From Tsukamurella sputi (GTDB lineage Bacteria; Actinomycetota; Actinomycetes; Mycobacteriales; Mycobacteriaceae), in the NCBI RefSeq assembly GCF_007858445.1, contig NZ_VIGV01000005.1, forward strand, positions 62,001 through 126,000: a stretch of DNA of 64,000 nucleotides, in the 5' to 3' direction. The translations under genes and the position numbers were made by a program. The notes under the pieces are model-generated. The model saw only the letters and a program-made list of their open reading frames with translations, did no database searches and was not told where the DNA came from. How positions within the stretch are numbered: the first letter of the stretch is position 1; every line of letters begins with the position of its first letter. Positions 34,819-47,662 of the stretch are shown in pieces.

Positions 34819-35193
34819 TCAGGCTGCGGTGAGCGCCTCGAGGGCGTGACCGTCGGGCGAGCGGAAGTAGACCCCGCGGCCGCCGAACCGGTGGTTGATC
34901 TCCCCGGCACCGGAACCGTCGGGCTGCGCCCAGAAGTCGAGGCCGCGCTCGGTGATCCGCGCGAAGATCTCGTCGAACTCCTGCTCGGAGACGAGGAAGG
35001 CGTAGTGCTGCGGGTGGATCGGCGCGGGGACCGTCATGACGTCGAGGACGACGTCGTTGGCGAGGCGCACCTGTTGGAAGTGGCCTCCCCCGACGTCCGT
35101 CGGCGCCTCGAGACCGAGCAATTCGGTGAGGAACCGCGCGGTCTCGAGGTTGTCGGTGGCGGCGACGATGGTGTGGTTCAGTTCGATGCTCAT
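34819..35193 (-). CDS. Glyoxalase/VOC family protein
   Basis: 124 residues. Vicinal oxygen chelate fold: ELNHTIVAATDNLETARFLTELLGL, QQVRLANDVVLDVMTV, QHYAFLVSEQEFDEIFARI, and RGVYFRSPDGHALEAL. Metal-binding His, Gln and Glu candidates are present. Usually dioxygenase, isomerase or resistance roles; here unknown. It stands alone between the helicase and the hydrolase genes. Confidence 0.85.
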   Translation of the reverse strand: MSIELNHTIVAATDNLETARFLTELLGLEAPTDVGGGHFQQVRLANDVVLDVMTVPAPIHPQHYAFLVSEQEFDEIFARITERGLDFWAQPDGSGAGEINHRFGGRGVYFRSPDGHALEALTAA

Positions 35194-35240
35194 ACCCGAA
35201 CGCTAGGACCTCAACCGGTGTTCATGTCAATGGCTAACGG

Positions 35241-35819
35241 TCAGGAATCCGCCGGGCCCACGAACCGCAGGACCGCATCCCAGAAGACCTCGGCTGAGGC
35301 ACCGTCGAACTCGTCCGGGAGGGACGGATCGGTGAACAGGTGACCGGCACCCGGGTACTGGACGAACTCGCCGACGGCGCCCGCCTCACCCACCGAGCGC
35401 AGCACCGACTCGACGGAGCCGGGCTGCAGGAACGGATCGTCCAGCGCGTAATGCAGCTGCGCCGGAACGCCCTGCGGCCAGCGCTCCTGGCCGATCATCT
35501 CCAACGGGAGGGCGCCCGAGCAGAGCACCGCGCGACGCACGGGCCGGTTGCACGCCACGTAGGTGGACATGCCGCCGCCGTTGGAGAAGCCCATGACGGT
35601 CAGGTCGTCCGGGAGGCCGGACACGGCGTCGAGCGCGGACGCCATGAGCGCGGGATAGCCGATGCCCTCGGCGTACGCGGCCGCTTCGTCGTAGTCGTCG
35701 AAGACGCGACCGTCGTACTGGTCGACCACGTGCACCGTGTGCCCGGCGGACCGGAGCCGCTCCGCGGCGAGGAGGACGCCCTCACGCACGCCGAGGACCG
35801 AGTGGAACAGCGCGATCAT
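35241..35819 (-). CDS. Dienelactone hydrolase-family protein
   Basis: 192 residues. A short alpha/beta hydrolase: ALFHSVLGVREGVL start, the nucleophile elbow VMGFSNGGGMSTY (Ser), acid in YALDDPFLQ, histidine in PGAGHLFTD. The ATG at 35819 lies two bases after the TIGR03086 stop, so the two form an operon. Substrate unknown. Confidence 0.85.
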   Translation of the reverse strand: MIALFHSVLGVREGVLLAAERLRSAGHTVHVVDQYDGRVFDDYDEAAAYAEGIGYPALMASALDAVSGLPDDLTVMGFSNGGGMSTYVACNRPVRRAVLCSGALPLEMIGQERWPQGVPAQLHYALDDPFLQPGSVESVLRSVGEAGAVGEFVQYPGAGHLFTDPSLPDEFDGASAEVFWDAVLRFVGPADS

Positions 35820-35821
35820 GA

Positions 35822-36406
35822 TCAGCCGATCCAGCCCACGGAGGTGCGGCCGCTCCAGTTGGCGAGACGCTCGGTGGGGCCGGCACCCTCGCGCGGCTCG
35901 ACGACCGGGCCGAAGGGGACCTCGTCGCCGCGGAAGTCGGCGGGCAGTACGTTCTTCACCACCGCCAGCACCCCCTCCGGCAGCGCGGCCTCGGGGAACT
36001 CGGAATTCTGGCCGGTGGCGACGGCGAGATCCCAGCCGTGGACGAGGGTCTCGTTGATGTACATGCCGAGCGCGGCGAACCCGGGGACGACACCCCACGG
36101 GACGGTGACCTCCCGCTCGAGCGGGGCGGCGTCCCACGCCGCGAGGGCGCGCTCGCGCGTGGCTCCGTAGGCCTCGGCGCTGAAGTCGTCCGCGAGGAAG
36201 GGCTGCCCCTCGACGGTGGCGACCTCGGCGAGCGCGACGGAGCGCAGGCCGACGGCACCGATGTGCTGGGCGAGGGTGCGGACGTCGAACTCGTCGCACG
36301 GGGTGGGCTTGTCGAGCTGGTCCACCGTGATGCCCGCGAGCAGGGACTGCATCCAGGCGGAGACGGCGGCGTAGGAGGGGCGGGGGTCAGTGGCTGTGTT
36401 GGTCAT
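35822..36406 (-). CDS. TIGR03086 family metal-binding protein (DinB/mycothiol-dependent type)
   Basis: 194 residues. LDKPTPCDEFDVRTLAQHIGAV and GMYINETLVHGWDLAVATGQ give the histidines and aspartate of the mycothiol-dependent maleylpyruvate isomerase-like fold. Most members are uncharacterised. It leads an operon with the hydrolase and is divergent from the WYL regulator, with a repeated TGACA/TGTCA operator in the 62-base gap, so it is the regulator's likely target. Confidence 0.85.
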   Translation of the reverse strand: MTNTATDPRPSYAAVSAWMQSLLAGITVDQLDKPTPCDEFDVRTLAQHIGAVGLRSVALAEVATVEGQPFLADDFSAEAYGATRERALAAWDAAPLEREVTVPWGVVPGFAALGMYINETLVHGWDLAVATGQNSEFPEAALPEGVLAVVKNVLPADFRGDEVPFGPVVEPREGAGPTERLANWSGRTSVGWIG

Positions 36407-36430
36407 GTCGGCCAGTCAACAGCGTGAACA

Positions 36431-36458
36431 TGACACCTTCTGTCATATTTCTCTGACA
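36431..36458. promoter_or_regulatory. TGACA/TGTCA repeat operator
   Basis: TGACA (36431), TGTCA (36441) and TGACA (36454) make two overlapping inverted repeats ten to eleven bases before the WYL regulator start. Such sites are typical of YafY/WYL autoregulation and of control over the divergent TIGR03086 gene. Confidence 0.6.
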
Positions 36459-36468
36459 GTCTGGGAAC

Positions 36469-37383
36469 ATGCGCGCCGATCGCCTCCTCTCCGTCCTCAT
36501 GCTGCTGCGCCACCGCGGCACCATGACCGCCGCGCAGCTCGCCGACGAGCTCGAGGTGTCCACGCGCACGGTGCTGCGCGATGTCGAGGCACTGTCGACC
36601 GCGGGCGTCCCCGTGTACACCGATCGCGGGCGCGGCGGCGGCATCAGCCTGCTCCCCGGCTACCGCACCGACCTCACCGGGCTCACCCTCGACGAAGCGA
36701 AGGCCCTGCTCGCGGGCGCACCGTCGTCGGCGGCGTTCGCGAGCGCGATGCGCAAGGTCGCCGCGGCGGTGCCGGAAGCGCACCGTCGAGAAGCGGCGGC
36801 CGCCGCCCAGCGGATCCACGTGCGCCCCGACGGTTTCGCCCGCGCGCCCGAACCGGACCCGTTCCTCGGAGAACTGCAGCGCGCCGTCATCGACGGGCTG
36901 CGCCTGCGGGCCGTCTACCAGCCGCGCGGGAAGGCCGCGACGGAACGGGTGCTGGACCCCGTCGGCCTGGTGCACGCGGGGCGGGCCTGGTATCTGATGG
37001 CGCTCCGCGACGGCGAGCGGCGGACCTACCGGACGTCGCGCTTCTCCGCGGTGACGGTGCTCACCGAGCCGGCCCAGCGGCCCGACGAGGTGGACCTCGC
37101 CGCCGAGTTCGAGGCTTCCCGCACGTCCTTCCGTGGCACCGCCCCCGAGATCGCGGTGCGCGTCCGCGCGGACCCGTGGGTCTGGGAGAAGCTGGGCATG
37201 TTCGCCACCACGATCACGTCTCCCGGGCCCGACGGTGCCGGCACGCTCGGCTTCCGCGACCGCGAACGCGCGGTCTGGGCACTGTGGGCGGGCCTACCGG
37301 ACCTGACGGTGCTCGACCCACCGGAAATCCGGGAGGCGCTGCGGGACAAGCTCTCTACGGCTGCGCGAGCGCTGGCTCGGTAG
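36469..37383 (+). CDS. WYL-domain (YafY-type) DeoR-like regulator
   Basis: 304 residues. The N-terminal HTH_11 winged helix (LLSVLMLLRHRGTMTAAQLADELEVSTRTVLRDVEALS) is followed by the WYL domain (GRAWYLMALRDGERRTYRTSRF) and a C-terminal extension. WYL domains bind nucleotides or nucleic acid and control transcription. It is divergent from the TIGR03086/hydrolase operon. It ends one base before the convergent membrane protein gene. Confidence 0.9.
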   Translation: MRADRLLSVLMLLRHRGTMTAAQLADELEVSTRTVLRDVEALSTAGVPVYTDRGRGGGISLLPGYRTDLTGLTLDEAKALLAGAPSSAAFASAMRKVAAAVPEAHRREAAAAAQRIHVRPDGFARAPEPDPFLGELQRAVIDGLRLRAVYQPRGKAATERVLDPVGLVHAGRAWYLMALRDGERRTYRTSRFSAVTVLTEPAQRPDEVDLAAEFEASRTSFRGTAPEIAVRVRADPWVWEKLGMFATTITSPGPDGAGTLGFRDRERAVWALWAGLPDLTVLDPPEIREALRDKLSTAARALAR

Positions 37384-37384
37384 G

Positions 37385-38101
37385 TCAGCGGGGCGGGACG
37401 ACGATGCGCGGATCCGCAAGGCCAGAGGGCGCCGCTCCGGGCGCGTTCACGGCCGCGAGTGCTCGCGGATTCAGCCGTACGGTCGGCAGCATGACGGTGC
37501 TCCCGCGGTATCGGAACACGACGGACAAGGGGGATCGCTCCCGCTGATGCGGGATGCCCAGAACGGCGGTGCCGCCGTTGTCCGCGAGAACCTCAGCCTG
37601 CGCCCTGCGGAACCTGGTGCGCTCGAAGAAGCCGGAGACGACGATCCACTCCTCATCGGCCTCGATGGCCGGCCACCACAGACGACCGGCGAGCGCGCTC
37701 ATCGCGACCAGCGCCCAGAACGCGAGCATCACCGGACCGAGGGCTACGGCGAGGAGCGGCGCGTCACCGTCGCCCCAGAAGTAGCCGAAGGTGATGCCCA
37801 CCGCTGCCGCGGTGAATCCCACGGCGGCGAGCACGTAGCCCCCGACCACGACGGGGTGCGCGCGGGTGCGCAGCGTCGCACCGCTACGGAACAGCGCCGT
37901 GAACCGAGCTGCACGCCAGAGCATGGCTCCCCCGAGCGCAAGGAGCGCGAGCCACGACCCGATAGCCAACAGCTGGCCGGCCACGACGGAAGGCCCGAGC
38001 CACGCGTCGGCGCCGACGCGTGAGAGTGCGTCCACTACCCAGACTGCGAGGACTCCCCCGCCCACGAGCACGAAGAAGATTCCGATGAACCACTGCTTCA
38101 C
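37385..38101 (-). CDS. Four-helix membrane protein of unknown function
   Basis: 238 residues. Four hydrophobic segments (about residues 5-25, 41-62, 88-108, 118-140) are followed by a soluble C-terminal domain of about 95 residues (IEADEEWIVVSGFFERTRFRRAQ, RERSPLSVVFRYRGSTVMLP) that looks like a small PH-type beta domain. No family recognised. It ends one base after the WYL gene stop on the other strand. Confidence 0.68.
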   Translation of the reverse strand: MKQWFIGIFFVLVGGGVLAVWVVDALSRVGADAWLGPSVVAGQLLAIGSWLALLALGGAMLWRAARFTALFRSGATLRTRAHPVVVGGYVLAAVGFTAAAVGITFGYFWGDGDAPLLAVALGPVMLAFWALVAMSALAGRLWWPAIEADEEWIVVSGFFERTRFRRAQAEVLADNGGTAVLGIPHQRERSPLSVVFRYRGSTVMLPTVRLNPRALAAVNAPGAAPSGLADPRIVVPPR

Positions 38102-38117
38102 GTCATCGAAGATACCG

Positions 38118-38453
38118 TCAGGCGAGGGTCACCGTGATCGACGTGCCCTGGGGGCCGGTGGAGGCGACGGCGCGGCCGGTGCGGTCACCGTCGGGGAAAT
38201 GGAGCGTGAGGTCGGCGCCCTCGCCCTGGAAGTTGCGCCACCACTGCTTCTGCTCCGGCATGGCGACACCGATGACGACCTCGTCGCCGCGGCGCTGGTA
38301 GGCGACCGGCAGGGAGAACGGCTTGCCGGACTTGCGTCCGGTATAGCTGATGGTGACCATCGACTTCCCCAGTGCCGGACCGATGACGGGGAGGGACAGC
38401 AGCGGCGTGAACGCGGTGTTGAACAGCTTGGCCGAGCGCTGGAAGAGGTTCAT
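38118..38453 (-). CDS. Nitroreductase/deazaflavin-dependent (DDN/DUF385-like) protein
   Basis: 111 residues. Split-barrel pattern: ITYSGRKSG-type MVTISYTGRKSGKPFSLPVAYQRRGDEVVIGV, then QWWRNFQGEGADLTLHF, as in F420-dependent reductases of actinobacteria. The N-terminus is hydrophobic (FNTAFTPLLSLPVIGPALG), which may attach it to the membrane. Substrate unknown. Confidence 0.75.
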   Translation of the reverse strand: MNLFQRSAKLFNTAFTPLLSLPVIGPALGKSMVTISYTGRKSGKPFSLPVAYQRRGDEVVIGVAMPEQKQWWRNFQGEGADLTLHFPDGDRTGRAVASTGPQGTSITVTLA

Positions 38454-38487
38454 GCCACCACGGTAGCCGCGTCGGCATACTGGAGTG

Positions 38488-38859
38488 GTGAAGCTGATCC
38501 TCAACGTCATCTGGCTGGTGTTCTGCGGGTTCTGGATGGCCGTCGGGTATGCGGTCGCCGGGATCATCTGCTGCCTGCTGATCGTGACCATCCCGTTCGG
38601 GCTGGCCTCGTTCCGCATCGCCAATTACGCGCTGTGGCCGTTCGGGCGGACCGTCGTGGATCGGCCTTCGGCGGGCGCCGCGTCGGCGGTGGGGAACGTC
38701 ATCTGGCTGCTCGTCGCCGGGATCTGGCTGGCCATCGGCCACATCCTCACCGGGATCGCGCTGTGCCTGACCATCATCGGCATCCCCATGGCCATCGCGA
38801 ACTTCAAGATGATCCGACTGTCACTGCTGCCACTGGGCTCGGAGATCGTGCCGACGTAG
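38488..38859 (+). CDS. YccF domain membrane protein
   Basis: 123 residues. Two repeated membrane units, ILNVIWLVFCGFWMAVGYAVAG and VGNVIWLLVAGIWLAIGHILTG, each followed by a ...IPxGLASFRIANYALWPFG or IPMAIANFKMIRLSLLPLG motif: the YccF domain. Start could be GTG 38485 or 38488. Function unknown; possibly envelope related. Confidence 0.85.
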   Translation: MKLILNVIWLVFCGFWMAVGYAVAGIICCLLIVTIPFGLASFRIANYALWPFGRTVVDRPSAGAASAVGNVIWLLVAGIWLAIGHILTGIALCLTIIGIPMAIANFKMIRLSLLPLGSEIVPT

Positions 38860-38872
38860 ACGTGGCCCCGGG

Positions 38873-39286
38873 TCAGCGGCCGAGGATCGCGCGGCGCAGG
38901 TCGGGGCGGCGCAGGATCATCGCGACCCAGATCAGGATGCCGACGTACGCGCCCGAGAGTACGAAGCCGGCGATCGGCTGCTCGGCCCGCAGGTTGATCG
39001 CCACCGCACCCCCGAGGTACCCGGTGAGGTAGATGGCTCCGATCACCGCGGTGCGCGGGATCGTCCACAGCACGACGCCGACCAGCAGCACCAGCCCGAT
39101 CACCACGATGTGCTTCTCCTGGAAGCCCAGGTTCAGCGTGCCGTCGATGACCGCCTGCGGCTTGGTCAGCTTCCCCACGACGTCGAAGGCGAGGAACGCC
39201 CAGATCAGCACGGTGAGTACCATGCCAGCGATCCACGACTTCGAGCGGGCGATTCGGGGTTCGACGGTGACATCGGTGGCGGTCAT
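38873..39286 (-). CDS. DoxX-like membrane protein
   Basis: 137 residues, four hydrophobic segments (ITMVLTVLIWAFLAF-type pattern at residues 18-36 and three more). VVGKLTKPQAV and LNLGFQEKH resemble the DoxX/DUF4383-like family. A 30-base inverted-repeat operator lies just upstream of its start (39310-39339), yet no regulator is encoded next to it. Possible redox or envelope role; unknown. Confidence 0.7.
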   Translation of the reverse strand: MTATDVTVEPRIARSKSWIAGMVLTVLIWAFLAFDVVGKLTKPQAVIDGTLNLGFQEKHIVVIGLVLLVGVVLWTIPRTAVIGAIYLTGYLGGAVAINLRAEQPIAGFVLSGAYVGILIWVAMILRRPDLRRAILGR

Positions 39287-39309
39287 GGCTACTCCTCAGC
39301 TCGGTGTTC

Positions 39310-39339
39310 ACGGTGTGAACATCACAATGTTCACACCGT
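39310..39339. promoter_or_regulatory. 13-bp inverted repeat, orphan operator
   Basis: ACGGTGTGAACAT, spacer CACA, ATGTTCACACCGT: perfect 13-bp arms, 24 bases before the DoxX-like start. This is typical of a TetR-type dimer-of-dimers site. No TetR gene is adjacent, so the regulator would act from elsewhere. Confidence 0.6.
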
Positions 39340-39639
39340 ACACACACCCCGTTGGGCACGTCAACAGGTAAGGATCAGCGCTGCGGACGGCGTCTCCGTG
39401 AGGGAGTCGGCGTTCGGCGTGGGAGAGCTCGTCGTCTCGTGCGGGAACGGCGCCGCGTGGGGGACGGCGCCTCCCCCACCCCACGACCGGCGTCTCATGG
39501 GGGCTCGAACGCGAAGGCCGCGGATCGGTGCGGCGCGCGGGACGAAGCGCGGGTGTGGGGCGGGCAGGCCGTCGCTGCGACCTGTTCGGCGGCAGCGCCC
39601 CGACTGCCCGGCCCGGTTGCAGTCACCGTCGGACATGAG
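39340..39639. other. Intergenic region with no recognisable gene
   Basis: Between the DoxX operator and the rpoC terminator. GC-rich, with no reading frame that shows family similarity or usable codon structure. I see nothing beyond the operator at its left edge and the terminator at its right edge. Confidence 0.5.
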
Positions 39640-39677
39640 AACGGCCCCCGACCTGCTTGCGCAGGGCGGGGGCCGTT
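39640..39677 (-). terminator. rpoC terminator
   Basis: A hairpin with an 11-base outer stem (AACGGCCCCCG / CGGGGGCCGTT) and a 5-base inner stem around TTGC, one mismatch between them. It lies just past the rpoC stop; on the minus strand it is followed by TCTC rather than a long T run. Confidence 0.7.
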
Positions 39678-39691
39678 GTCAGCTACTCAGC

Positions 39692-42600
39692 TCACCGGTA
39701 ACCGTCGGAGAAGCCGTAGTCGTCGAGCGGCACCGCGGCACCGGACGGGGCGCCGAAGGCACCCTCCGGACCGTAGTACTGGTCGTCGAAGGTCGGCACC
39801 GAGTACGCGGCCGCGCGGGCCTCCTCGGTCGGCTGCACCTGGATGTTCCGGTACTTGTTGATGCCCGTACCGGCCGGGATGAGCTTACCGATGATGACGT
39901 TCTCCTTGAGGCCCACCAGCTTGTCGGAGCGGGTGTTGATCGCGGCGTCCGTGAGCACGCGGGTGGTCTCCTGGAAGGAGGCCGCCGACAGCCACGAATC
40001 GGTCGCGAGCGAGGCCTTGGTGATGCCCATGAGCACCGGACGGCCGGCCGCGGGCTCGCCGCCCTCGGCCACGACACGACGGTTCGCGGCCTCGAACTCG
40101 GCGCGCTCGGTGAGCGAGCCGGGCAGGAACTCCGTCGAACCCGAGTCGATGATCGTCACGCGACGCAGCATCTGACGGACGATCGTCTCGATGTGCTTGT
40201 CGTGGATCGACACACCCTGCGACCGGTACACCTCCTGGACCTCGTTGACCAGGTGCACCTGCACCTGACGCGGGCCCATGACGCGCAGCACCTCGTGCGG
40301 ATCGGCAGCGCCCTCGAGGAGCTGCTGGCCCACCTGCACGTGGTCACCGTCGGCCAGCAGACGCTCGCTGCCGTCCTCGTGCTTGAACACGCGGAGACGC
40401 TGGCGCTTGCTGATCTTGTCGTACACGACCTCTTCGCCGCCGTCGTCCGGCGTGATGGTGATCGTGTAGAACCGGTCGTCGTCCTCCAGGCGGATGCGGC
40501 CGGAGACCTCGGCGATCGGGGCCTTGCCCTTGGGGACACGGGCCTCGAACAGCTCGGTGACTCGCGGCAGACCGCCGGTGATGTCGTCACCGACGCCACC
40601 CTGGTGGAAGGTACGCATGGTCAGCTGGGTACCGGGCTCACCGATCGACTGCGCGGCGACGATACCGACGGCCTCGCCGATGTCGACGAGCTGGCCCGTC
40701 GCCATCGAACGGCCGTAGCAGGTGGCGCAGACGCCGGTGCCGGTGGTGCAGGTGAGCACGGAGCGCACCTTCACCTCGGCGACGCCGGCGGCGAGCAGCG
40801 CCTCGATCTGCGGATCGCCCAGGTCGTGACCACGCTCGACGATGACGTTGCCGCCGGAGTCCTTCGCGTCCTCGGCCAGGGTGCGGGCGTACGCCGAGGT
40901 CTCGACGTGCGCATCGCGGATGAGCGAGCCATCGGCCTGCACCTCGGCCAGCGGCACGACGATGCCGCGGCTGGTGCCACAGTCGGTCTCGCGGACGATG
41001 ACGTCCTGCGAGACGTCCACCAGACGACGGGTCAGGTAACCCGAGTCGGCGGTACGCAGCGCGGTATCGGCCAGACCCTTACGAGCACCGTGGGTGTTGA
41101 TGAAGTACTCGAGCACCGTCAGGCCCTCGCGGAAGGACGACTTGATCGGGCGCGGGATGAACTCACCCTTCGGGTTCGTCACCAGGCCCTTCATGCCGGC
41201 CAGGTTCCGCACCTGGGTCATGTTGCCGGTAGCACCCGACTTCGGGATCATCGTGATCGGGTTGTCATCGGGGTAGAAGTCCTCGATGGCCTTACCGACC
41301 TCGTCCGTGGCCTGCTTCCAGATCTCGACCAGCGCGTCGCGACGCTCACCGGAGGTGAGGGCACCGCGGGCGTACTTGCGCTCGATGCCGTCGGCGCGCT
41401 CCTCGTAGTGATCGAGGATGCCCTTCTTGCTCGGCGGAACGAGCACGTCGGACATCGAGACCGTGACGCCCGAACGCGTGGCCCAGTAGAAGCCGGCGTC
41501 CTTGAGCTTGTCGACGGTCTGCGCGACCACGATCATCGGGTAGCGCTCGGCCAGATCGTTGATGATCACGGCCTGGCGCTTCTTCGGCATCTGCTCGTCG
41601 ATGAACGGGTAGTCCACCGGCAGCAGCTCGTTGAACAGCACACGGCCCAGGGTGGTCTCGGCCGTCCAGGCCTGACCGCGGGTCCACGCACCGTCGAAGA
41701 GCTCCGCCTCGACCTCGGCCGACGGGCGCTGCTGCGTGAGCCGCACCTTGATCGGCGCCTGGATCGACAGCTCGCCCAGGTCGACGGCCATGATGGCCTC
41801 GGCCGGGGACGAGTACACGCCGGTCTCGGGCTGGTCCTTGGCGGCGGGCGCGTACGCGCCCTTCGCCTCGGGCTTGAGCGTGGTCAGGTGGAACAGACCG
41901 GTCACCATGTCCAGACGGGGCATGGCGAGCGGGCGGCCCGACGCCGGCGACAGGATGTTGTTCGAGGACAGCATCAGGATGCGGGCCTCGGCCTGCGCCT
42001 CCGCGGACAGCGGGAGGTGCACGGCCATCTGGTCACCGTCGAAGTCGGCGTTGAAGGCCTCACAGACGAGCGGGTGCAGCTGGATGGCCTTGCCCTCCAC
42101 GAGCTGCGGCTCGAACGCCTGAATACCCAGACGGTGCAGCGTGGGAGCACGGTTGAGCAGCACGGGGTGCTCGGCGATGACCTCTTCGAGGACGTCCCAC
42201 ACCTGCGGGCGCTGCCGCTCGACCATGCGCTTGGCCGACTTGATGTTCTGCGCGTGGTTGAGATCCACCAGGCGCTTCATCACGAAGGGCTTGAACAGCT
42301 CGAGCGCCATCAGCTTCGGCAGACCGCACTGGTGCAGCTTGAGCTGCGGGCCCACGACGATGACCGAACGGCCCGAGTAGTCGACGCGCTTGCCGAGCAG
42401 GTTCTGACGGAAGCGGCCCTGCTTGCCCTTGAGCAGATCGGACAGCGACTTGAGCGGGCGGTTGCCCGGTCCGGTGACCGGACGGCCGCGACGGCCGTTG
42501 TCGAACAGCGCGTCGACCGACTCCTGCAGCATCCGCTTCTCGTTGTTGACGATGATCTCGGGCGCGCCGAGGTCGATCAGTCGCTTGAGGCGGTTGTTGC

Positions 42601-43648
42601 GGTTGATCACGCGGCGGTACAGGTCGTTCAGGTCGGACGTGGCGAAACGGCCACCGTCGAGCTGGACCATCGGTCGCAGCTCCGGCGGGATCACCGGCAC
42701 CGCGTCGAGGACCATGCCCAGCGGCGAGTTGCCCGACTGCTGGAACGCCGCGACGACCTTGAGCCGCTTGAGGGCGCGGAGCTTCTTCTGCCCCTTGCCC
42801 GAGCGGATGGTCTCGCGGAGCGACTCGGCCTCGGCGTCGATGTCGAAGTTCTCGATGAGCTTCTTGATCGCCTCGGCACCCATGGCGCCCTTGAAGTACT
42901 CGCCGTACCGATCCTGCAGCTCACGGTAGAGCTTCTCGTCGACGATCATGTCCTTCGGAGCGAGCTTGACGAAGGTCGTCCAGATCTCGTCCAGCTCGTC
43001 GATGGCGCGCTGCGCACGGTCGCGGATCTGCCGCATCTCCCGCTCGCCGCCGTCCTTGACCTTGCGGCGCTGGTCGGCCTTGGCACCCTCGGCCTCGAGG
43101 ACCGCCAGGTCGTCCTCGAGCTTCTTGGCGCGGTTCTCCAGGTCCACGTCGCGCTGATCGGCGAGGACCTTCTTCTCGGAGGTGATCTCGGCCTCGAGCG
43201 TGGACTGCTCGTTGTGGCGCTGCTCCTCGTCGACCTCGGTGATCACGTAGGCCGCGAAGTAGATGATCTTCTCGAGATCCTTGGGCGCCAGGTCCAGCAG
43301 GTAGCCCAGGCGCGACGGGACGCCCTTGAAGTACCAGATGTGGGTGACGGGAGCGGCCAGCTCGATGTGGCCCATCCGCTCACGACGCACCTTGGCGCGA
43401 GTGACCTCGACGCCGCAGCGCTCGCAGATGATGCCCTTGAAGCGGACGCGCTTGTACTTACCGCAGTAGCACTCCCAGTCGCGAGTAGGTCCGAAGATCT
43501 TCTCGCAGAACAGGCCGTCCTTCTCGGGCTTGAGCGTGCGGTAGTTGATGGTCTCGGGCTTCTTGACCTCGCCGTAGCTCCAGTTACGGATGTCATCGGC
43601 GGTCGCCAGACCGATCTTCAGTTCGTCGAAGAAGTTGACGTCGAGCAC
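39692..43648 (-). CDS. rpoC: DNA-directed RNA polymerase subunit beta'
   Basis: 1318 residues, usual mycobacterial length. Catalytic centre of RNA polymerase. The N-terminal zinc site [20 protein letters not shown] and the active-site NADFDGDQM with its Mg-binding aspartates are present, as are the second zinc region ([13 protein letters not shown]) and the trigger-loop-like [12 protein letters not shown] start at 43648 with AAGGAG upstream. It follows rpoB after a 27-base gap and is followed by the strong hairpin at 39640-39677. Confidence 0.97.
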   Translation of the reverse strand: MLDVNFFDELKIGLATADDIRNWSYGEVKKPETINYRTLKPEKDGLFCEKIFGPTRDWECYCGKYKRVRFKGIICERCGVEVTRAKVRRERMGHIELAAPVTHIWYFKGVPSRLGYLLDLAPKDLEKIIYFAAYVITEVDEEQRHNEQSTLEAEITSEKKVLADQRDVDLENRAKKLEDDLAVLEAEGAKADQRRKVKDGGEREMRQIRDRAQRAIDELDEIWTTFVKLAPKDMIVDEKLYRELQDRYGEYFKGAMGAEAIKKLIENFDIDAEAESLRETIRSGKGQKKLRALKRLKVVAAFQQSGNSPLGMVLDAVPVIPPELRPMVQLDGGRFATSDLNDLYRRVINRNNRLKRLIDLGAPEIIVNNEKRMLQESVDALFDNGRRGRPVTGPGNRPLKSLSDLLKGKQGRFRQNLLGKRVDYSGRSVIVVGPQLKLHQCGLPKLMALELFKPFVMKRLVDLNHAQNIKSAKRMVERQRPQVWDVLEEVIAEHPVLLNRAPTLHRLGIQAFEPQLVEGKAIQLHPLVCEAFNADFDGDQMAVHLPLSAEAQAEARILMLSSNNILSPASGRPLAMPRLDMVTGLFHLTTLKPEAKGAYAPAAKDQPETGVYSSPAEAIMAVDLGELSIQAPIKVRLTQQRPSAEVEAELFDGAWTRGQAWTAETTLGRVLFNELLPVDYPFIDEQMPKKRQAVIINDLAERYPMIVVAQTVDKLKDAGFYWATRSGVTVSMSDVLVPPSKKGILDHYEERADGIERKYARGALTSGERRDALVEIWKQATDEVGKAIEDFYPDDNPITMIPKSGATGNMTQVRNLAGMKGLVTNPKGEFIPRPIKSSFREGLTVLEYFINTHGARKGLADTALRTADSGYLTRRLVDVSQDVIVRETDCGTSRGIVVPLAEVQADGSLIRDAHVETSAYARTLAEDAKDSGGNVIVERGHDLGDPQIEALLAAGVAEVKVRSVLTCTTGTGVCATCYGRSMATGQLVDIGEAVGIVAAQSIGEPGTQLTMRTFHQGGVGDDITGGLPRVTELFEARVPKGKAPIAEVSGRIRLEDDDRFYTITITPDDGGEEVVYDKISKRQRLRVFKHEDGSERLLADGDHVQVGQQLLEGAADPHEVLRVMGPRQVQVHLVNEVQEVYRSQGVSIHDKHIETIVRQMLRRVTIIDSGSTEFLPGSLTERAEFEAANRRVVAEGGEPAAGRPVLMGITKASLATDSWLSAASFQETTRVLTDAAINTRSDKLVGLKENVIIGKLIPAGTGINKYRNIQVQPTEEARAAAYSVPTFDDQYYGPEGAFGAPSGAAVPLDDYGFSDGYR

Positions 43649-43675
43649 TTGTCTCCTTGTTGTTCGGTCGGCGGA

Positions 43676-47191
<3,516 letters not shown>

Positions 47192-47310
47192 GATGCGTCC
47201 TCTGCTGTGACTAGTAACGTTGCCAAAACTGTGCTGACGGCAACCCGCAGAGTACGGCCCCATTGAGGGCGAATATTCAGATGGGCAGGAGGCAGCCAGC
47301 GCAACGTCCA

Positions 47311-47339
47311 ACATTAACAGAGGAACGACCACCCCGCAA
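47311..47339 (-). promoter_or_regulatory. Predicted rpoB promoter
   Basis: On the minus strand TTGCGG (47334-47339), 17 bases, TAATGT (47311-47316). It would give a leader of about 113 bases before the TTG start. Based on consensus spacing alone. Confidence 0.35.
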
Positions 47340-47603
47340 GGGGCAGTCCACACTAAGCCCCACCGGGCTTGCGCGCAAGCATGACGCGCGCCGTTCTTCG
47401 AACACCGGCATCCCGGTCGGCTCTGCCGTTCGCCCCGGCCGCGGGCTGGCTGCCGTGCGGTCCGCGGGCACCCGAGGATGCTCTCACGTGGACACGAGCA
47501 CCTGCCGCGTCCTGCCGATTACTCTGGCCCGAAACCGCGCGAACGTCAAGCGAAACCGCCGATTTCCTTCGAATACCGGGCGCCGCGGGCCGTCGGAGAC
47601 GAC

Positions 47604-47638
47604 GACACCGGCCCGGGAGGGCATCCCGGGCCGGTGTC
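47604..47638 (-). terminator. mkl terminator
   Basis: Perfect 15-bp stem (GACACCGGCCCGGGA / TCCCGGGCCGGTGTC) with a five-base loop, 24 bases past the mkl stop. No T run follows, so termination may rely on the stem alone, as is common in actinobacteria. Confidence 0.6.
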
Positions 47639-47662
47639 GGAGCGTGTCGTCGACGGTGCGCG

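Larger units (their letters stand above)
47192..47662. other. rpoB-mkl intergenic region
   Basis: No gene is recognisable in these 471 bases. It holds the mkl terminator (47604-47638), the rpoB promoter region (47311-47339) and a 113-base rpoB leader. A palindrome-like CTTGCGCGCAAG lies near 47369. Confidence 0.5.

Noticed and set aside
39361-39636. 91-codon minus-strand frame next to rpoC
   Set aside because: Arg/Pro/Ser-rich, no Shine-Dalgarno, no similarity; likely chance.
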